A stretch of 64,000 nt of DNA from Porites lobata (GCA_942486035.1 CALNXK010000037.1:216001-280000), one strand, 5' to 3'; positions 24,701-35,005 are shown, numbered from the stretch's first letter. Notes: generated by a model not told the origin, from the sequence alone. Program-made: numbers and translations.

Positions 24701-26534
24701 GTTAATATCCCATGTAAATTTATTGCTTATGGCGTCGACGTTTTGTTCCCCTATCCGCAGTAGAGAAGAAACTTCGAATGTACAGTTAGTTTGTTCAGCT
24801 GTGTGATAAGAAGTTCCAGCGCTCGCTTCCGAAGAAGTGTTACCATAGCGACGAGAGTTCTAATTGGCTCTATGAAATTTACACGCCTGTAATGGACTAC
24901 AGGATCAAATGGATCAGGACTAAGGGTGTGTTCCTTTCGGCGAATCCAAAAACGGATTTTGGATCCTAGATTTGCCAGATTTCGCGGTCGAAAGGAACGT
25001 GAAATCCGAAATTGGATTTGTAACCTTGGTAACCTTTCGCCAACGCGTGCAATATGCATCACAGCCTCTCAAGAAATGACGTGTTTTCTACTGTTTGACA
25101 AATTATGCGATTATACCGTGCAGAATATAGTGGTCGGCAGTTCGAATAGCGACGATGGAACATATAAAACAGACAAAGAAAGAAGCGCATTAAAATTGAA
25201 AATTATCTAAAGAATGTCGGCCAGTTTGATCCAGTTCCATAGCTCGGATATTTTTATGTAACACGATCGAGTGCCTGTCGCGTCTACAAGCGAGTTTGTA
25301 GTTAGATAGCAGTTCATTTGTTACTTGTACTTATTTCTTATTTCAAGCAATTTTTAGAGACAAATGGTTAGTATATGGATATTTTAACGTACCAGGGACA
25401 ATCTTCTAGTGTTTTCAGATGTTTTGCGACAAATGACAGCAGCGAGGAAACTCTCCGGCCTCTATGGGAATACTTCAACTGGAAATACCGCTGGATCATC
25501 TGACTAATTTCGGATCCACTGTGAATGGAACAGCGTAGATCACTAATCCGTTAATCTGGATTTGGATTCTTCGGATTTCAAATCTAATGAATCCTTTTTC
25601 AAAAAGGATTCACCAGATCAAAAATCCGGATTTGGATTTGCCGAAAGGAACACGAAATCCGTTCTTAGATCTAAAATCCGTTTTTGGATTCACCGAAAGG
25701 AACACACCCTAAATGTTTAAGTAGGACTAGTTACTGTTCGAGATAACTGAACCGAGAAGGCATTTTTATCTTAAGCCAATAAAATTTCACCAATGTGTTA
25801 ATGTAAAAGTAATCATTCCAACTGATACTGGATGGTATTTTAATTTAAAAATTTGCAACAAAACTGCAAGTCCTCTTCCCACCACTGCACCTCCTTCCAC
25901 CCCCCCCCCCCCCCTCCTCTCCCAATAAAAAACAAATTCTCTCTTATCCAAAAAGGGTATGCTTTGGCTTTCACTTTATATTTAGTTATCATTATACAGC
26001 TACTAACAAGAGACACAGCAAAGGAAAAAAAATCATAAAAACAATCTGATAAAAATATCACAAAGTCACTACGCAATGACTTTTTGCACAAGTCTTTAAA
26101 GGCTATTTCTTTTGTATTACATCAACATACAGTGTACTTGTTTTTATTGATGGAAGAAACTGGATAATCATTATAAAAATCCAGTTAACTGATGTAAATT
26201 TTTAAAAGCTGCTCCAATACAAGGGTATGGTTTCTTGAACAAGTCTCCAGCTACTACTGAAACATTATACAATGGCTCATAAAGTCAACTTTCTTCACAA
26301 TCACCAATAAAGGTGACTGCCCAGTAGCCACGAGGTAAACATAATGTCCATGTTTCATTCACTGGGTTTCACTGTCTTATTTCTGATGTTGACAACTCTC
26401 TGATGCCATATAAGAATTCCTGTCATGAGCACCATGGCTATAAAAATGTCCTCAGTCCTGTATGTCATAAAATTAATGTTCTATACAACTCAGCTTTACT
26501 GTTTTTGTTTTTAGCTGCTAAGCATCCATTGAGA
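24701..26534. other. Intergenic upstream of CFAP73-like gene
   Basis: This holds the 5' flank of the CFAP73-like gene, the Harbinger-like MITE at 24924-25709 and a poly-C tract near 25898-25914. I see no convincing exon. The 3' untranslated region of the next minus-strand gene probably fills part of 26000-26534. Confidence 0.5.
24924..25709. mobile_element. PIF/Harbinger-like MITE with TAA target duplication
   Basis: A 786-bp element beginning GGGTGTGTTCCTTTCGGCGA and ending in the inverted sequence finishing CGAAAGGAACACACCC. It is flanked by TAA on both sides (24921-24923 and 25710-25712); a 3-bp TWA duplication is the Harbinger signature. Repeated AAAAATCCG/CGGATTTTTG words form further internal inverted repeats. 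No transposase frame is visible. It sits about 220 bp 5' of the CFAP73-like start codon and may affect that promoter. Confidence 0.8.
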
Positions 26535-28774
26535 CTACTGGTCTTCGTCCTCCTTAAATGGATCTTTTCTCTTTGTTTTTAAGATCTGCAAATTAAAAGA
26601 AGCCAATATTCATTAAAATAAAATGCCTTTAATATACCATAAACTGACTCTTAAGAATCAGGACTGTGCTCTAGCAGAGCCTGGTGGCCCCTGGCGCTTA
26701 ACTTTCACCCTCAGGCGACTAGAAAATCGCAGATTTTTCATACAAATCATATGCTGGGCACTCTAGATACAGTTTCAGAGCACTGGGCTCCCTTCAATTT
26801 TCCTTAGAGCAAAGCCTTAAAGAACCCTGAGCTGATACATTTTGGTGAGGAATTTTAAAATGGCTTATAAATGTTATAATCCCAGTCCCAAAATGACAAT
26901 AATTTTCATTTTATTAATATATTTTTCAGCTAATCAATTCATAAATACAATGTAATTCACCTTTTGCTGTCAATTTGTGTCTGTTCATAAACCAATGTTA
27001 TTTATTTATTTGGACTGTAATCTAGATGAGGCAAGTTCCTCAGGGGGGGGGGGGGTGGATCCAGAAAATTCAGAAAGAATGATCAGGACACTTGCCAGGT
27101 ATATAGCTACTAATTTATTTTGGTCCTTGCCCCACCTTTTGCTAGCTACATGTAGCACCCCTCCATCCCCCTAACAAAACTTACAGGCCAGCGTGCAGCT
27201 GCTTTGAGATATTCTTCCATCTTTATAACAACTGGGCCTTTCTCAAATAACTCCTCCTTGGTAACTGCAACAGAAATTTTATCAACTCTTTCCATTTCAT
27301 TTATTTTAAATACCTAATTATATTTCTGTCTCATGAACAATCTTGCCACACTGACGACATTTATGACTGAATGTGGAGCTTTATTCAGAGCTCCACTCAT
27401 TTTAACAGTTAGGGGTCTTAAGGACCTCCAGTCCAAGGAAATTGAGGGTCAGTCCCAAGGCCTTCTTTATGTGTATGTGATTACAAGAGTGGGAGGGGAG
27501 AATTTGCTGTCTACAATAATTACTTCCTTTAATATAAACAGAGCCGTTCTTACTTAAGCTTTCAAAGCCGTATTATTTATTTTTCTTCCACATGTCACAT
27601 GAACTTTTCGTTAGATCTTCTTTATTGATTTGCGCAGCTGTGAGATGTTCATTTCCCAACTGATGGTGATCCATGGCTGATGTATCAATAGTAACCAGTT
27701 GTCAATCCCTGGGGCTCTTCAGCTCAAAGAAGCATGCGTCCTTTTTTAGTTTTGTGTGTGAACCCTGTGATTATGTGAGTAAGACATTCTAGTGAATAAT
27801 TTTATCGAAATGTTATCAACGTTAAGATCTTTCACTTACAAGATGGAATGCAAGAACACAATTCAAGTGGTTTGACATCAAACTTGCTACTGCTTAATCA
27901 CTTTCCAGGAATTTGCAATCCTGGAAAATGGTACAATAGGAGTTTTAGGACAATCCAGGATTTTCCAGGAACCATATGACTATACCTGCCAACTTTTTCT
28001 GAGATATAAGCGTGAGATTTTTATCCTGGGAGTGCTGGGATTTTTGAAGAAGACACGATCATTTCCGAAGATTCCCGAAGAAGTCCGAAGTCTTCCGAAG
28101 ACGTCCGAAGTCTGCCGAAGTCTGCCAAAGGCGAGCTCGCTCCCAGTGCTTTTCACTTCAAAAATCAGAGATCGCGAGGAAGGTATTGCCATTTATTCAT
28201 TTTACACATGGTTTTCTTTCCTTACATGGGTCTGAGTTAACATATTTTTGGAAATTGTGTCAAGCAGGACGGCAACAACTCACATTTTTCAATCAGGCGT
28301 GAGAAATTGGCCCACAGGCGTGAGCCGGCATGAGATCGAAGTTTTCAACCCGCAGGCGTGAGACTCATGCCTAAGGCGTGAGAGTTGGCAGGTATATATG
28401 ACTCCTGCCATGGCTTACAATCTTACCCGCAATAGTACATGATGCAGCCCAGTGGGTTTTATTTGCCAGCAAATGAACAAAACAAATCTGTATTAATAAA
28501 CCTGTTTTGTAATATAAAGCATCCCCTTCTCTTTTATATGGGAGTCCTCTCCTGGGATGGGAACATTCTTTTAATCATGCTTCAGAGTTCAAGTTAAGCT
28601 TAATTTTAATTCTTATACAGTGTACTCACGTACGACCCTCTCTCCTTTCAGATGCTTGTACACCATAATCATCTGCGCAGAAAACATCAATCCCATCATA
28701 GTATAAAGAAGACGGTTGTTGTGTTTATGTGCAAACAAACGCCATCGTAGCCAGATGCTCTTTTTTTCTCCCAT
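26535..28774 (-). CDS. 91-residue single-pass membrane protein, family not recognised
   Basis: Three minus-strand exons, 28774-28630, 27264-27185 and 26585-26535, join in frame (phase 1, then 0) to 91 residues and a TAG stop. The start has a good context (AAAATGG). The protein begins with a basic stretch (Lys-Lys-Ser-Ile-Trp-Leu-Arg-Trp-Arg) and has one Met-rich hydrophobic segment at about residues 23-39. It then continues as a soluble amphipathic part and an acidic Lys/Asp/Glu tail. The small size, basic N terminus and single helix resemble mitochondrial inner-membrane assembly factors, but that is only an impression. It is head to head with the selenoprotein gene, 269 bp apart. Exon 1 was copied in the segmental duplication (see 35006-35116). 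Confidence 0.7.
27982..28395. mobile_element. hAT-like MITE, absent from duplicate copy 2
   Basis: The 414-bp element starts ATACCTGCCAAC and ends GTTGGCAGGTAT. It is flanked by an exact 8-bp duplication ATATGACT (27974-27981 and 28396-28403), as for hAT elements. The equivalent place in the other duplicate (about 34815-34822) is uninterrupted, with one copy of a near-identical target. The interior has a CGAAGTCTTCCGAAG-type microrepeat at about 28065-28130. Confidence 0.85.
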
Positions 28775-29043
28775 TTTGGGTCGCAATACGAATGGACGAA
28801 TACAGTAATTGCTAGAGTGCGTCCGCCATTATTTTTTTAGAAGAAATCGCTGACCACAATAGGCGCAATATTGAAGCCCAGTTTCTCTCTACCACTATGC
28901 GCTCAGTGTGAGTACTACCCCTATGCAAAGCTCGGAGAACGTTCTGAGAGACAAATCAACCTTTGAATTCGATGTATTTGAAGTAACAAACTGTGTAACT
29001 ACAAAACATATTGGTCTTTCGGGTTTTCTATGGAAGTTCAGTC
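28775..29043. promoter_or_regulatory. Bidirectional promoter of membrane-protein and selenoprotein genes
   Basis: Only 269 bp separate two divergent ATG codons, so transcription start sites for both genes must lie here or overlap. The segment was copied to about 35117-35339. In the copy, the coding start on the minus side has been lost while the plus-side gene remains intact. Confidence 0.65.
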
Positions 29044-32000
29044 ATGTCAGAAGTAGCGGAGCCAGGCGTAAAGCGAGTAAAATTAGCAGGAGATGCAGAG
29101 GGTCAAGGTACAGCTGAAACCAGCAAAGAGGCTGAAAAGGTGGGGAGTGATCTTCAGTTTTCCTACTTGTCACTTAGTTGCAAAACCAAGGGTAAAGTCA
29201 AAACATGTGTACCTCGTTCTTTACTTTGATAATCTTTCCTGGTAGAAATGAAGTTTTCCACAGGAGTTCAGTTTCTTTAAAAAAGGAAAATCCAAGGAGT
29301 TTACTTTGATAATCTTTCCTGGTAGAAATGAAGTTTCTAACCCTAACCCTAACCCAAAATTGTAGCATTGCACGCGGCAGGGTTGGGCCTACAAAGAGTT
29401 TTGCACCTGACTTTCAGGGGCATAACCATGATATTTTTTGCCAAATCTATCGTAACCTCCCGGTTCTCCCAGTTTCCACATCCCTTGCTTACACTTTTGC
29501 TTTCTCCTCAGTATGGTGAGGTTATATACAAACGAATGGACTGGCAATTTGTCTGTAATCTTGTTTGTAGCCTTTTTTTTGAGTGAACTGAATGGTAAAG
29601 CATCAACATACCAGGGGGGTCCGGGCTCCGCCCAGGAAAATTTGAAATTTAGCATCTAAAACAGCTGGAAATGTGCCTAAAAATCACATCCTTTTAATAC
29701 TGAGCCTCTCTATGGGCATGCACCTGTATTCTGGCATAAAAAATTGTATTGCATGTGGTGCACGCAGCTAAAATTGGCTCTGCACGCACAAGATCTTGTT
29801 GAGTCCTGCCATACTCTGCAGAGTGGCAAACATTTAGGTCAAGAAACACTCCCTAATGTCCTGTTGTGTGACACATCCCTGTATAGGATCAGGTACATTG
29901 GAACCCCACCACGTGCACACAGTCGCCTCATACTGTGCACAAGTTAGTGGACAAAGTTGCCCTTGACCGTTAAAACTGATGACGTCACAAGCGGTAGAAA
30001 GGACATGGATGCGCACAGGCAGTTACGGGCAGCTTACAGGGGCGAATGGGTTAATCAATTTTTTGCATTTTGTTTTACCAAGTTTATGTTTATGCACATT
30101 CATATCTACCAGGTACCCAAAGAAATCTTACTGCATGAACTGGAAAGACTACAGAAAGTGTTGTCAAACATCTTGCTTGAAGCTAAAGAACACGTAAGAA
30201 ATTCTGTTGAAGATTTCATTGAAGACAAAGTACGCAAAATGGGCCCAATGATAGGTCACTACTTCTCTACATTCCAATCATTAAATGTCATGACAAGAAA
30301 AGATATGGACCAGGCAGTTAAAAAAATGTATGGTTTCAAAAGTATCCGAGATGCAGAAGAGGAGCTGTTTCAAGCAGAGCAAGACTGGGACTCTTTCTTG
30401 AAAGAAGTAGATCATACGTTTGATCCTTTGTGTGGTTCAGTGAATGATACAGAGCTTGTCATTGGCTCATATGGTCCATGTGAACTTAAGTTAACTGATG
30501 TTTCTACAGAAAGGTTAGTGTAGTAGGAGATATGGTGATATGCGTGAATCCTGTGGACTTTCCCAAGGTGGCAGATCTAGGAGTGGCCTAAAATTGTGCA
30601 AAGCATTGAAGCTGTTTTATTACCAATCTGATTTCCACAATGTAGACCCTAAAAGTTAATCATTCAATTGGTAGTAAACGTTGAAGTTCAAAGAATTTCT
30701 AAAGAGTTCTTAATGACATCTGTGGGTAGCTTGGCCCAAGCATCTTAGATCCGTTGCAAAATAGGAACTTAAAGCAAATTGCTATGGTAACCTCTACTAC
30801 AGTGGCTGGAAGTAAAAGAGCCCAAAAATGACTCACTGCACATGCTTGGAAATGACCCTTCGCCATAACGCCAAATCCTACAATGTGAAGATCGGTCTGA
30901 TAATTAATAATTGTGGCATACTAGCTATTATGCATGAGTATAAAAGTCAACTTTTCTCCTTTTTTGACAATCGTCTGTTTCAAAACCTTTGATAGATTGT
31001 TTTTCACTTTATCAAGAAAGCATTTCAATGATGCTTCTGGTTTTCCAGTAATTATGTCTTCCCTGTGTTCTACTAAAAGCAAAAGCAAATGAGCGAGAAA
31101 CCCCGTAGTCACTGTTTTTGGTGCCACTTGCTTCAAGTTGAAATTTGGCGGGCTACAGACTGACATACTCTCCTCAGGACTACGCATCCACAACTGCCAT
31201 AGTAGAGATCGCTGTAGGGATTTGCTTAAAGGCCCCAAAATCTCTTCTTGGGGGAGCTTTCAGATTCTGAGAAGCAGTTTTTTTTTAACTTTATGGGTGA
31301 GTGGTGTTAAATTTTAATCACTTTCAACTGAAGAACACCACTTTCAATCAGAATATATTATTTTCGAATGCTGTGTTAGACTTGCTTAATCACAGTGGTT
31401 TTTTAGTTTGAATTTCTCCAATAAGTGCTGCATAGAGGCTATGGTGCTTCTTAACTCTTTTGTCCCAAATGTGGCCATTATTTGAGGGCAGTGCTTAATC
31501 AGGGGCAGGCTTATTCCAGTAAATTGGGTTGTGTATTATAAAAATCTTTCACAGTTTTCTTGAGCTCTCTGTGATGTCAATCATGCAATTTTTTTTTTTT
31601 ATCATTGATTTGATGATCGAAATCAGTCATCAACTTTATACTAATATGGAAAATTTTCCAAATTTGGTTGGTGCTAGGTGGTTATGAAAAATTAGAAATG
31701 AATAATAAAGTGATTTTCTCTTCAAGGCAATTCACCATTCAAGACTTGCTAACCTCAGCATCCACTGTCTTCATACTTCTGCGTCATTTTGCATGACTGC
31801 CATGACGTAACCATGTGGCCCAAGTGGAAGCATGCAAAGCAGAATTTGAGGGCCATAATGGACAAGTTGTTGTAGTCACCTTTGGAAACGTGGTAAGCAG
31901 CAAATTAGCCTGCTTTGTTGACTAACTAAGCAGGTATATTGTCCTGACAGTGTCCATAGACGGCAGGCTGAACAGGGGCAGATCTAGGGGAAGGGTACAG

Positions 32001-32513
32001 GGGGTGTGCCCCCCAAACCCCCCCACCCGACATGACATGCGGCTTTCCAATACAACTGGTATTCTGTATTAGAATTTGTTTACATCACCAGTCAGTTACA
32101 CCATTCTTTAGTGGCACACCCCCTCCTAAGAAAAATCCTGGATACACCCCATTATTATTTTATTTTATTTTCAGGCTGGAGCTAGGAGGTGGCTGAAGGA
32201 CACAAACTGCAAACTGAGCATTTTTGTTGATCCAGAACGTCATCTCTACAACGCCCTTGGTCTAAGGCGATCAGTGGCAAAAAGTTGGAGTATACCTGCC
32301 CTTGTTTACTATGCAGAGCAAAAACGAGCTGGGAGAAAACTTGCAGCCATGTTTGAGGAGGATGATCCTAATCAGATGGGAGGAGATTTTATTTTAGATG
32401 AGCAGGGAAGAATGGCATTAATTCATCGCAGTAAAATTTCAACTGACAGACCCCCAGTTGAAGAACTCTTGAGTTGTGTCAAGGACCTGAATAGAGCAAA
32501 AGCAAACTTGTAA
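29044..32513 (+). CDS. SELENOL: Selenoprotein L-type thioredoxin-like protein, copy 1 (UxxU)
   Basis: A thioredoxin-fold oxidoreductase of the peroxiredoxin-like/SelL group; SelL is described as having two selenocysteines in a UxxU redox motif. Exons 29044-29139, 30113-30513, 31727-31892 and 32175-32513 join in frame (phases 0, 2, 0) to 333 residues. The first 165 or so residues are a charged helical region, including Leu-Leu-His-Glu-Leu-Glu-Arg-Leu-Gln. The redox site follows a beta strand: Leu-Leu-Arg-His-Phe-Ala-Sec-Leu-Pro-Sec (Sec 189 and 192), then Val-Ala-Gln-Val-Glu-Ala-Cys-Lys-Ala and Val-Val-Val-Val-Thr-Phe-Gly. Exon 4 has Val-Asp-Pro-Glu-Arg-His-Leu-Tyr and Leu-Gly-Leu-Arg-Arg, as in peroxiredoxin-like proteins. 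Two in-frame UGAs could mean a pseudogene, but their Cys-x-x-Cys position and conservation in copy 2 argue for recoding. No SECIS was found by eye. Confidence 0.8.
29219..29336 (+). repeat. Direct repeat pair, about 38 bp each
   Basis: A stretch beginning TTTACTTTGATAATCTTTCC occurs at about 29220-29257 and again at about 29299-29336. It lies in intron 1 of selenoprotein copy 1, at the left end of a roughly 690-bp block (29222-29910) absent from copy 2. Confidence 0.75.
29336..29355. repeat. Short interstitial telomere-like repeat
   Basis: About three head-to-tail units of CTAACC (CTAACCCTAACCCTAACCC) lie in intron 1 of selenoprotein copy 1. This is the complement of the TTAGGG telomere repeat used by cnidarians and vertebrates. 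It may mark a repaired break. Confidence 0.75.
31794..31805 (+). other. Two selenocysteine UGA codons (U-Leu-Pro-U), copy 1
   Basis: TGA at 31794-31796 and TGA at 31803-31805 lie in the frame of exon 3, separated by CTG CCA. The frame continues without another stop through the exon and into exon 4. The position equals the Cys-x-x-Cys of thioredoxin-like relatives. Confidence 0.8.
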
Positions 32514-32830
32514 TGATGTTAAGAGAAGAATTTAACGAAAGTATTGTAATTCAATTCTTTCTTAGTTAAACCCTATTTCCATTGTTTACACTAGATGCCA
32601 TACATTGCCAACTGAAAAAAGCCGATGACGGCCATGGCATGATGGGTAATCAAAACTTAAGTTTTTCAATCTCTTTAGGGTTGTAATTTGACTTGATCAA
32701 CTCAGTTGAAAAAAACATTTTTCTCTTTCACTGCCCCTTCGATGCAACACCACAGTTTCTTGAGAAAGTAACTCCTGTATACATATGTGTGACCAGTCGA
32801 TTCACCCAACGGCGATTTGTCCGCAACAGA
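32514..32830 (+). other. 3' UTR of selenoprotein copy 1; SECIS expected, not located
   Basis: Decoding UGA as selenocysteine in animals needs a SECIS hairpin in this region. I looked for an AUGA/GA core separated by a 10-13 bp helix and an AA-bearing loop and found no convincing one. The segment at 32592-32645 contains GATGAC and inverted repeats ATGCCAT/ATGGCAT and TTGCCA/TGGCA, and is the best place to look first. Confidence 0.35.
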
Positions 32831-33071
32831 AGAGAGATTCAGAGTCACATTCATGGCAAACGGCAAATCTGAATTTGTACCAGGTGACCAAATTTCCCCT
32901 TAACTTGTGCTTTACTGTTTGTTACTTCTACCCCAAAATTAGTAGTTTCACGTTAGTTTTGTCGATAACTATTGTTTTGACTGTTTTTAGCTGCAAGCTT
33001 TCTAGTTTGAGAAATTCTTAACTTGAATCTTACATTTTCCGTTTGCCGTAAACGCCACTCTAAATCTCTCT
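32831..33071. mobile_element. MITE, copy-1 instance
   Basis: The left end starts AGAGAGATTCAGAGTCACAT. The right end, inverted, starts AGAGAGATTTAGAGTGGCGT; both continue into a shared CGGCAAACGG motif, giving arms of about 45 bp at roughly 80 percent identity. It lies in the 3' flank of the selenoprotein gene. The same element is at 43000-43226, so it pre-dates the duplication. Confidence 0.7.
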
Positions 33072-33240
33072 AATATCGATTCATAAGTTGGAACAGTACA
33101 TATTGCAATATCCAGCAGTTTCCTAGTGTAGCATGGTAAAATGATGGCTTTGACTAAAACACTTGTCATGAGGTCACTGCTTGAAGAATATGCTGCTGCA
33201 CTTGTGGACTGCTCGAAATGTTTAATGTAGATGTTGGAAT
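33072..33240 (-). other. Open minus-strand segment conserved between duplicates
   Basis: A minus-strand frame with Leu-Val-Lys-Ala-Ile-Ile-Leu-Pro-Cys-Tyr-Thr and Ile-Cys-Thr-Val-Pro-Thr-Tyr-Glu is open here and in the twin at about 43227-43396. The four differences I count are about half silent. It runs into the neighbouring MITE. It could be a fragment of a mobile-element gene or just selenoprotein 3' UTR. I do not recognise a family. Confidence 0.25.
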
Positions 33241-33243
33241 ACC

Positions 33244-34101
33244 TCCACCCTTCTTTCTGTCATTGCGGTATAAGGTATAGCCAGGAATGGTGGATTGATT
33301 ATCAGGGTATGTGGAATGTGGAATCAATTTTTGTTTCGCTGATAAAGATAATGTGAGCCTTTAGTTTTCTGATCATTGCAACAAGTTCCTCAAGTTTATT
33401 TTGAATACTATTAATATTCAGATGACATAGTAAGATATCATTATAGTTTTTCCTTTTATTCTCCAGTTGCTCATTATCTTGTAGAGCGTAAATGCCACGT
33501 AAGTTGTCATGACTTCCATCGTTACTCTCAGAATCAATAGATGAGTTAATTGTCGAGTTCGATGTTGTATTAGAGAAGGGAAAAACTGATAATAAACAGG
33601 GTAGACAGATCCAGCTAAAGCCATCCATCTATTGGAATTCTCTGTACTACTTTGGAGTAACATCACCACACGTTATGTGGCACCATGACTCACACTGGTC
33701 ACAGCTTAATGCTCGATGGTTTCAAGCAACAGTTTTGAGGCAAACAGCGCAATTTTCAGGCCCTGGATTTACACTGATATCGCCGCTAACAATCAGACGA
33801 ATTAGGTGAAAACTGCAATCTGAATTTCAGTAGTAGTTGACTCTTGAAGCAAAATATCCTTTGCCACCAGGAGAGGATACAAGGTGGCGGACATGCTTAC
33901 AAAGGCATGCATACTACTTTTGTGGTGGAATTCCATCTGTGACGCCGCCAGAATTTGACCGGGAATGGAAAAGACCACTCCGTAGACTTCCCAATGTATT
34001 TTCACTCACATAGGATAAAGTAAGCGCTAGAAAAATGAAAAAAAGCTGGGAGCAAAGACAGGCTTGACTTCACGCCATTCTGACTGCTGACCAATACCTT
34101 A
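33244..34101. other. Spacer between the two duplicates
   Basis: These 858 bp have no counterpart at the other end of the duplication. They include a LINE endonuclease fragment (33302-33628, minus). The remainder has no recognisable coding content. Confidence 0.6.
33302..33628 (-). mobile_element. Non-LTR retrotransposon (LINE) endonuclease fragment
   Basis: The minus-strand frame has Leu-Leu-Cys-His-Leu-Asn-Ile-Asn-Ser-Ile-Gln-Asn-Lys followed by Ile-Phe-Ile-Ser-Glu-Thr-Lys-Ile-Asp. This matches the start of the AP-type endonuclease of CR1/L2-like LINEs (Asn and Glu of the active site). Only the N-terminal part is present; no reverse transcriptase follows. It is a dead fragment at the junction of the two duplicates. 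Confidence 0.7.
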
Positions 34102-35005
34102 TAAATACCTAATTTATATTTCTGTCTTATGAACACCAGTCATGCCACACTGAAGACATTTACAACTGAATGTGGAGCTTGATTCAGTGCTCACACTCTT
34201 TTTACAGTTAGGGGTCTTTAGGACCCCCAGTCCCAGGAAATTAAAGGTCCTTTTTACTTTTAAAGGGTCCCAAGGCCTTCTTTGTGTGTATGTGATTACA
34301 ACAGTGGGAGGGGGGAATTTGCAGTCTACAATATTGTTAATTTCTTTACATAAACAGAGCCACTCTTTCTTAAGCTTTCAAAGTCGCACTTTATTTTTCT
34401 TACACATGTCACATGAACTTTTTGTGAGATCTTCTTTATTGATTTGCACAGCTGTGAGATGTTCATTTCCCAATTGATGGCGATCTAAGGCTGATGTATG
34501 GATAGTAACTAGTCCTTGTCAATCCTTGGGGCTCTTGGGCTCAAAGAAGCATCCATCCTTTTTTATTTTTGTGTGTAAAATATGCAGACGTGTGCGCTAA
34601 TGGGAACCCTGTGATTATGTGAGGAAGATATTCTGGTGAATTTTATTGAAATGTTATCAACCTTTAGATCTTTCACTCACAAGATGAAATGCAAGAACAC
34701 AATTTAAGTTGCTTGACAACAAACTTGCTACTGCTTATACACTTTCCAGGAATTTGCAGTCCTGGAAAATAGTACAATAGGAGTTTTAGGACAATCCAGG
34801 ATTTTCCAGGAACCATATGAATCCTGCCATAGCTCACAATCTTACACTCAGTAGTAGGTGCTGGAGCTCAGTGGGTTTTGCCAGTAATGAACAAAGCAAA
34901 CCTGTATTAAACCTGTTTTGTTATCTAAAGCATCCCCTTCTCTTTTATATGGGTATGGTATGGGAACATTCTTTTACTCAAGGCTGAGAGCTAGTGAGTA
35001 CTCAC

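Larger units (their letters stand above)
27306..33243 (+). repeat. Segmental duplication, copy 1
   Basis: This 5.9-kb block is homologous, in direct orientation, to 34102-43399. It contains intron 1 and exon 1 of the small membrane-protein gene, the bidirectional promoter and the whole selenoprotein gene with 3' flank. The copies differ by about 4-5 percent in the coding exons I compared and by several insertions. The left boundary falls inside an intron of the minus-strand gene. Confidence 0.9.

Noticed and set aside
25838..26040. Coding frame with Pro run
   Set aside because: The Pro/Gly run comes from a poly-C tract; there is no other support.
31794..31805. Reading the two UGA codons as ordinary stops, making exon 3 a pseudogene
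   Set aside because: Both stops fall exactly at the Cys-x-x-Cys positions, both are kept in the duplicate at 41337-41348, and the frame is open on either side with intact splice sites.
32776..32830. SECIS built from GTGTGACC with the helix CCAGTCG/CGATTTG
   Set aside because: The TGA of the core is TAA in copy 2 and no GA follows the helix on the 3' side.
33072..33240. SECIS built from AATGATGGC and GTCATGAGG in the 3' flank
   Set aside because: Only four contiguous base pairs separate the putative core from the loop, far short of the usual helix.
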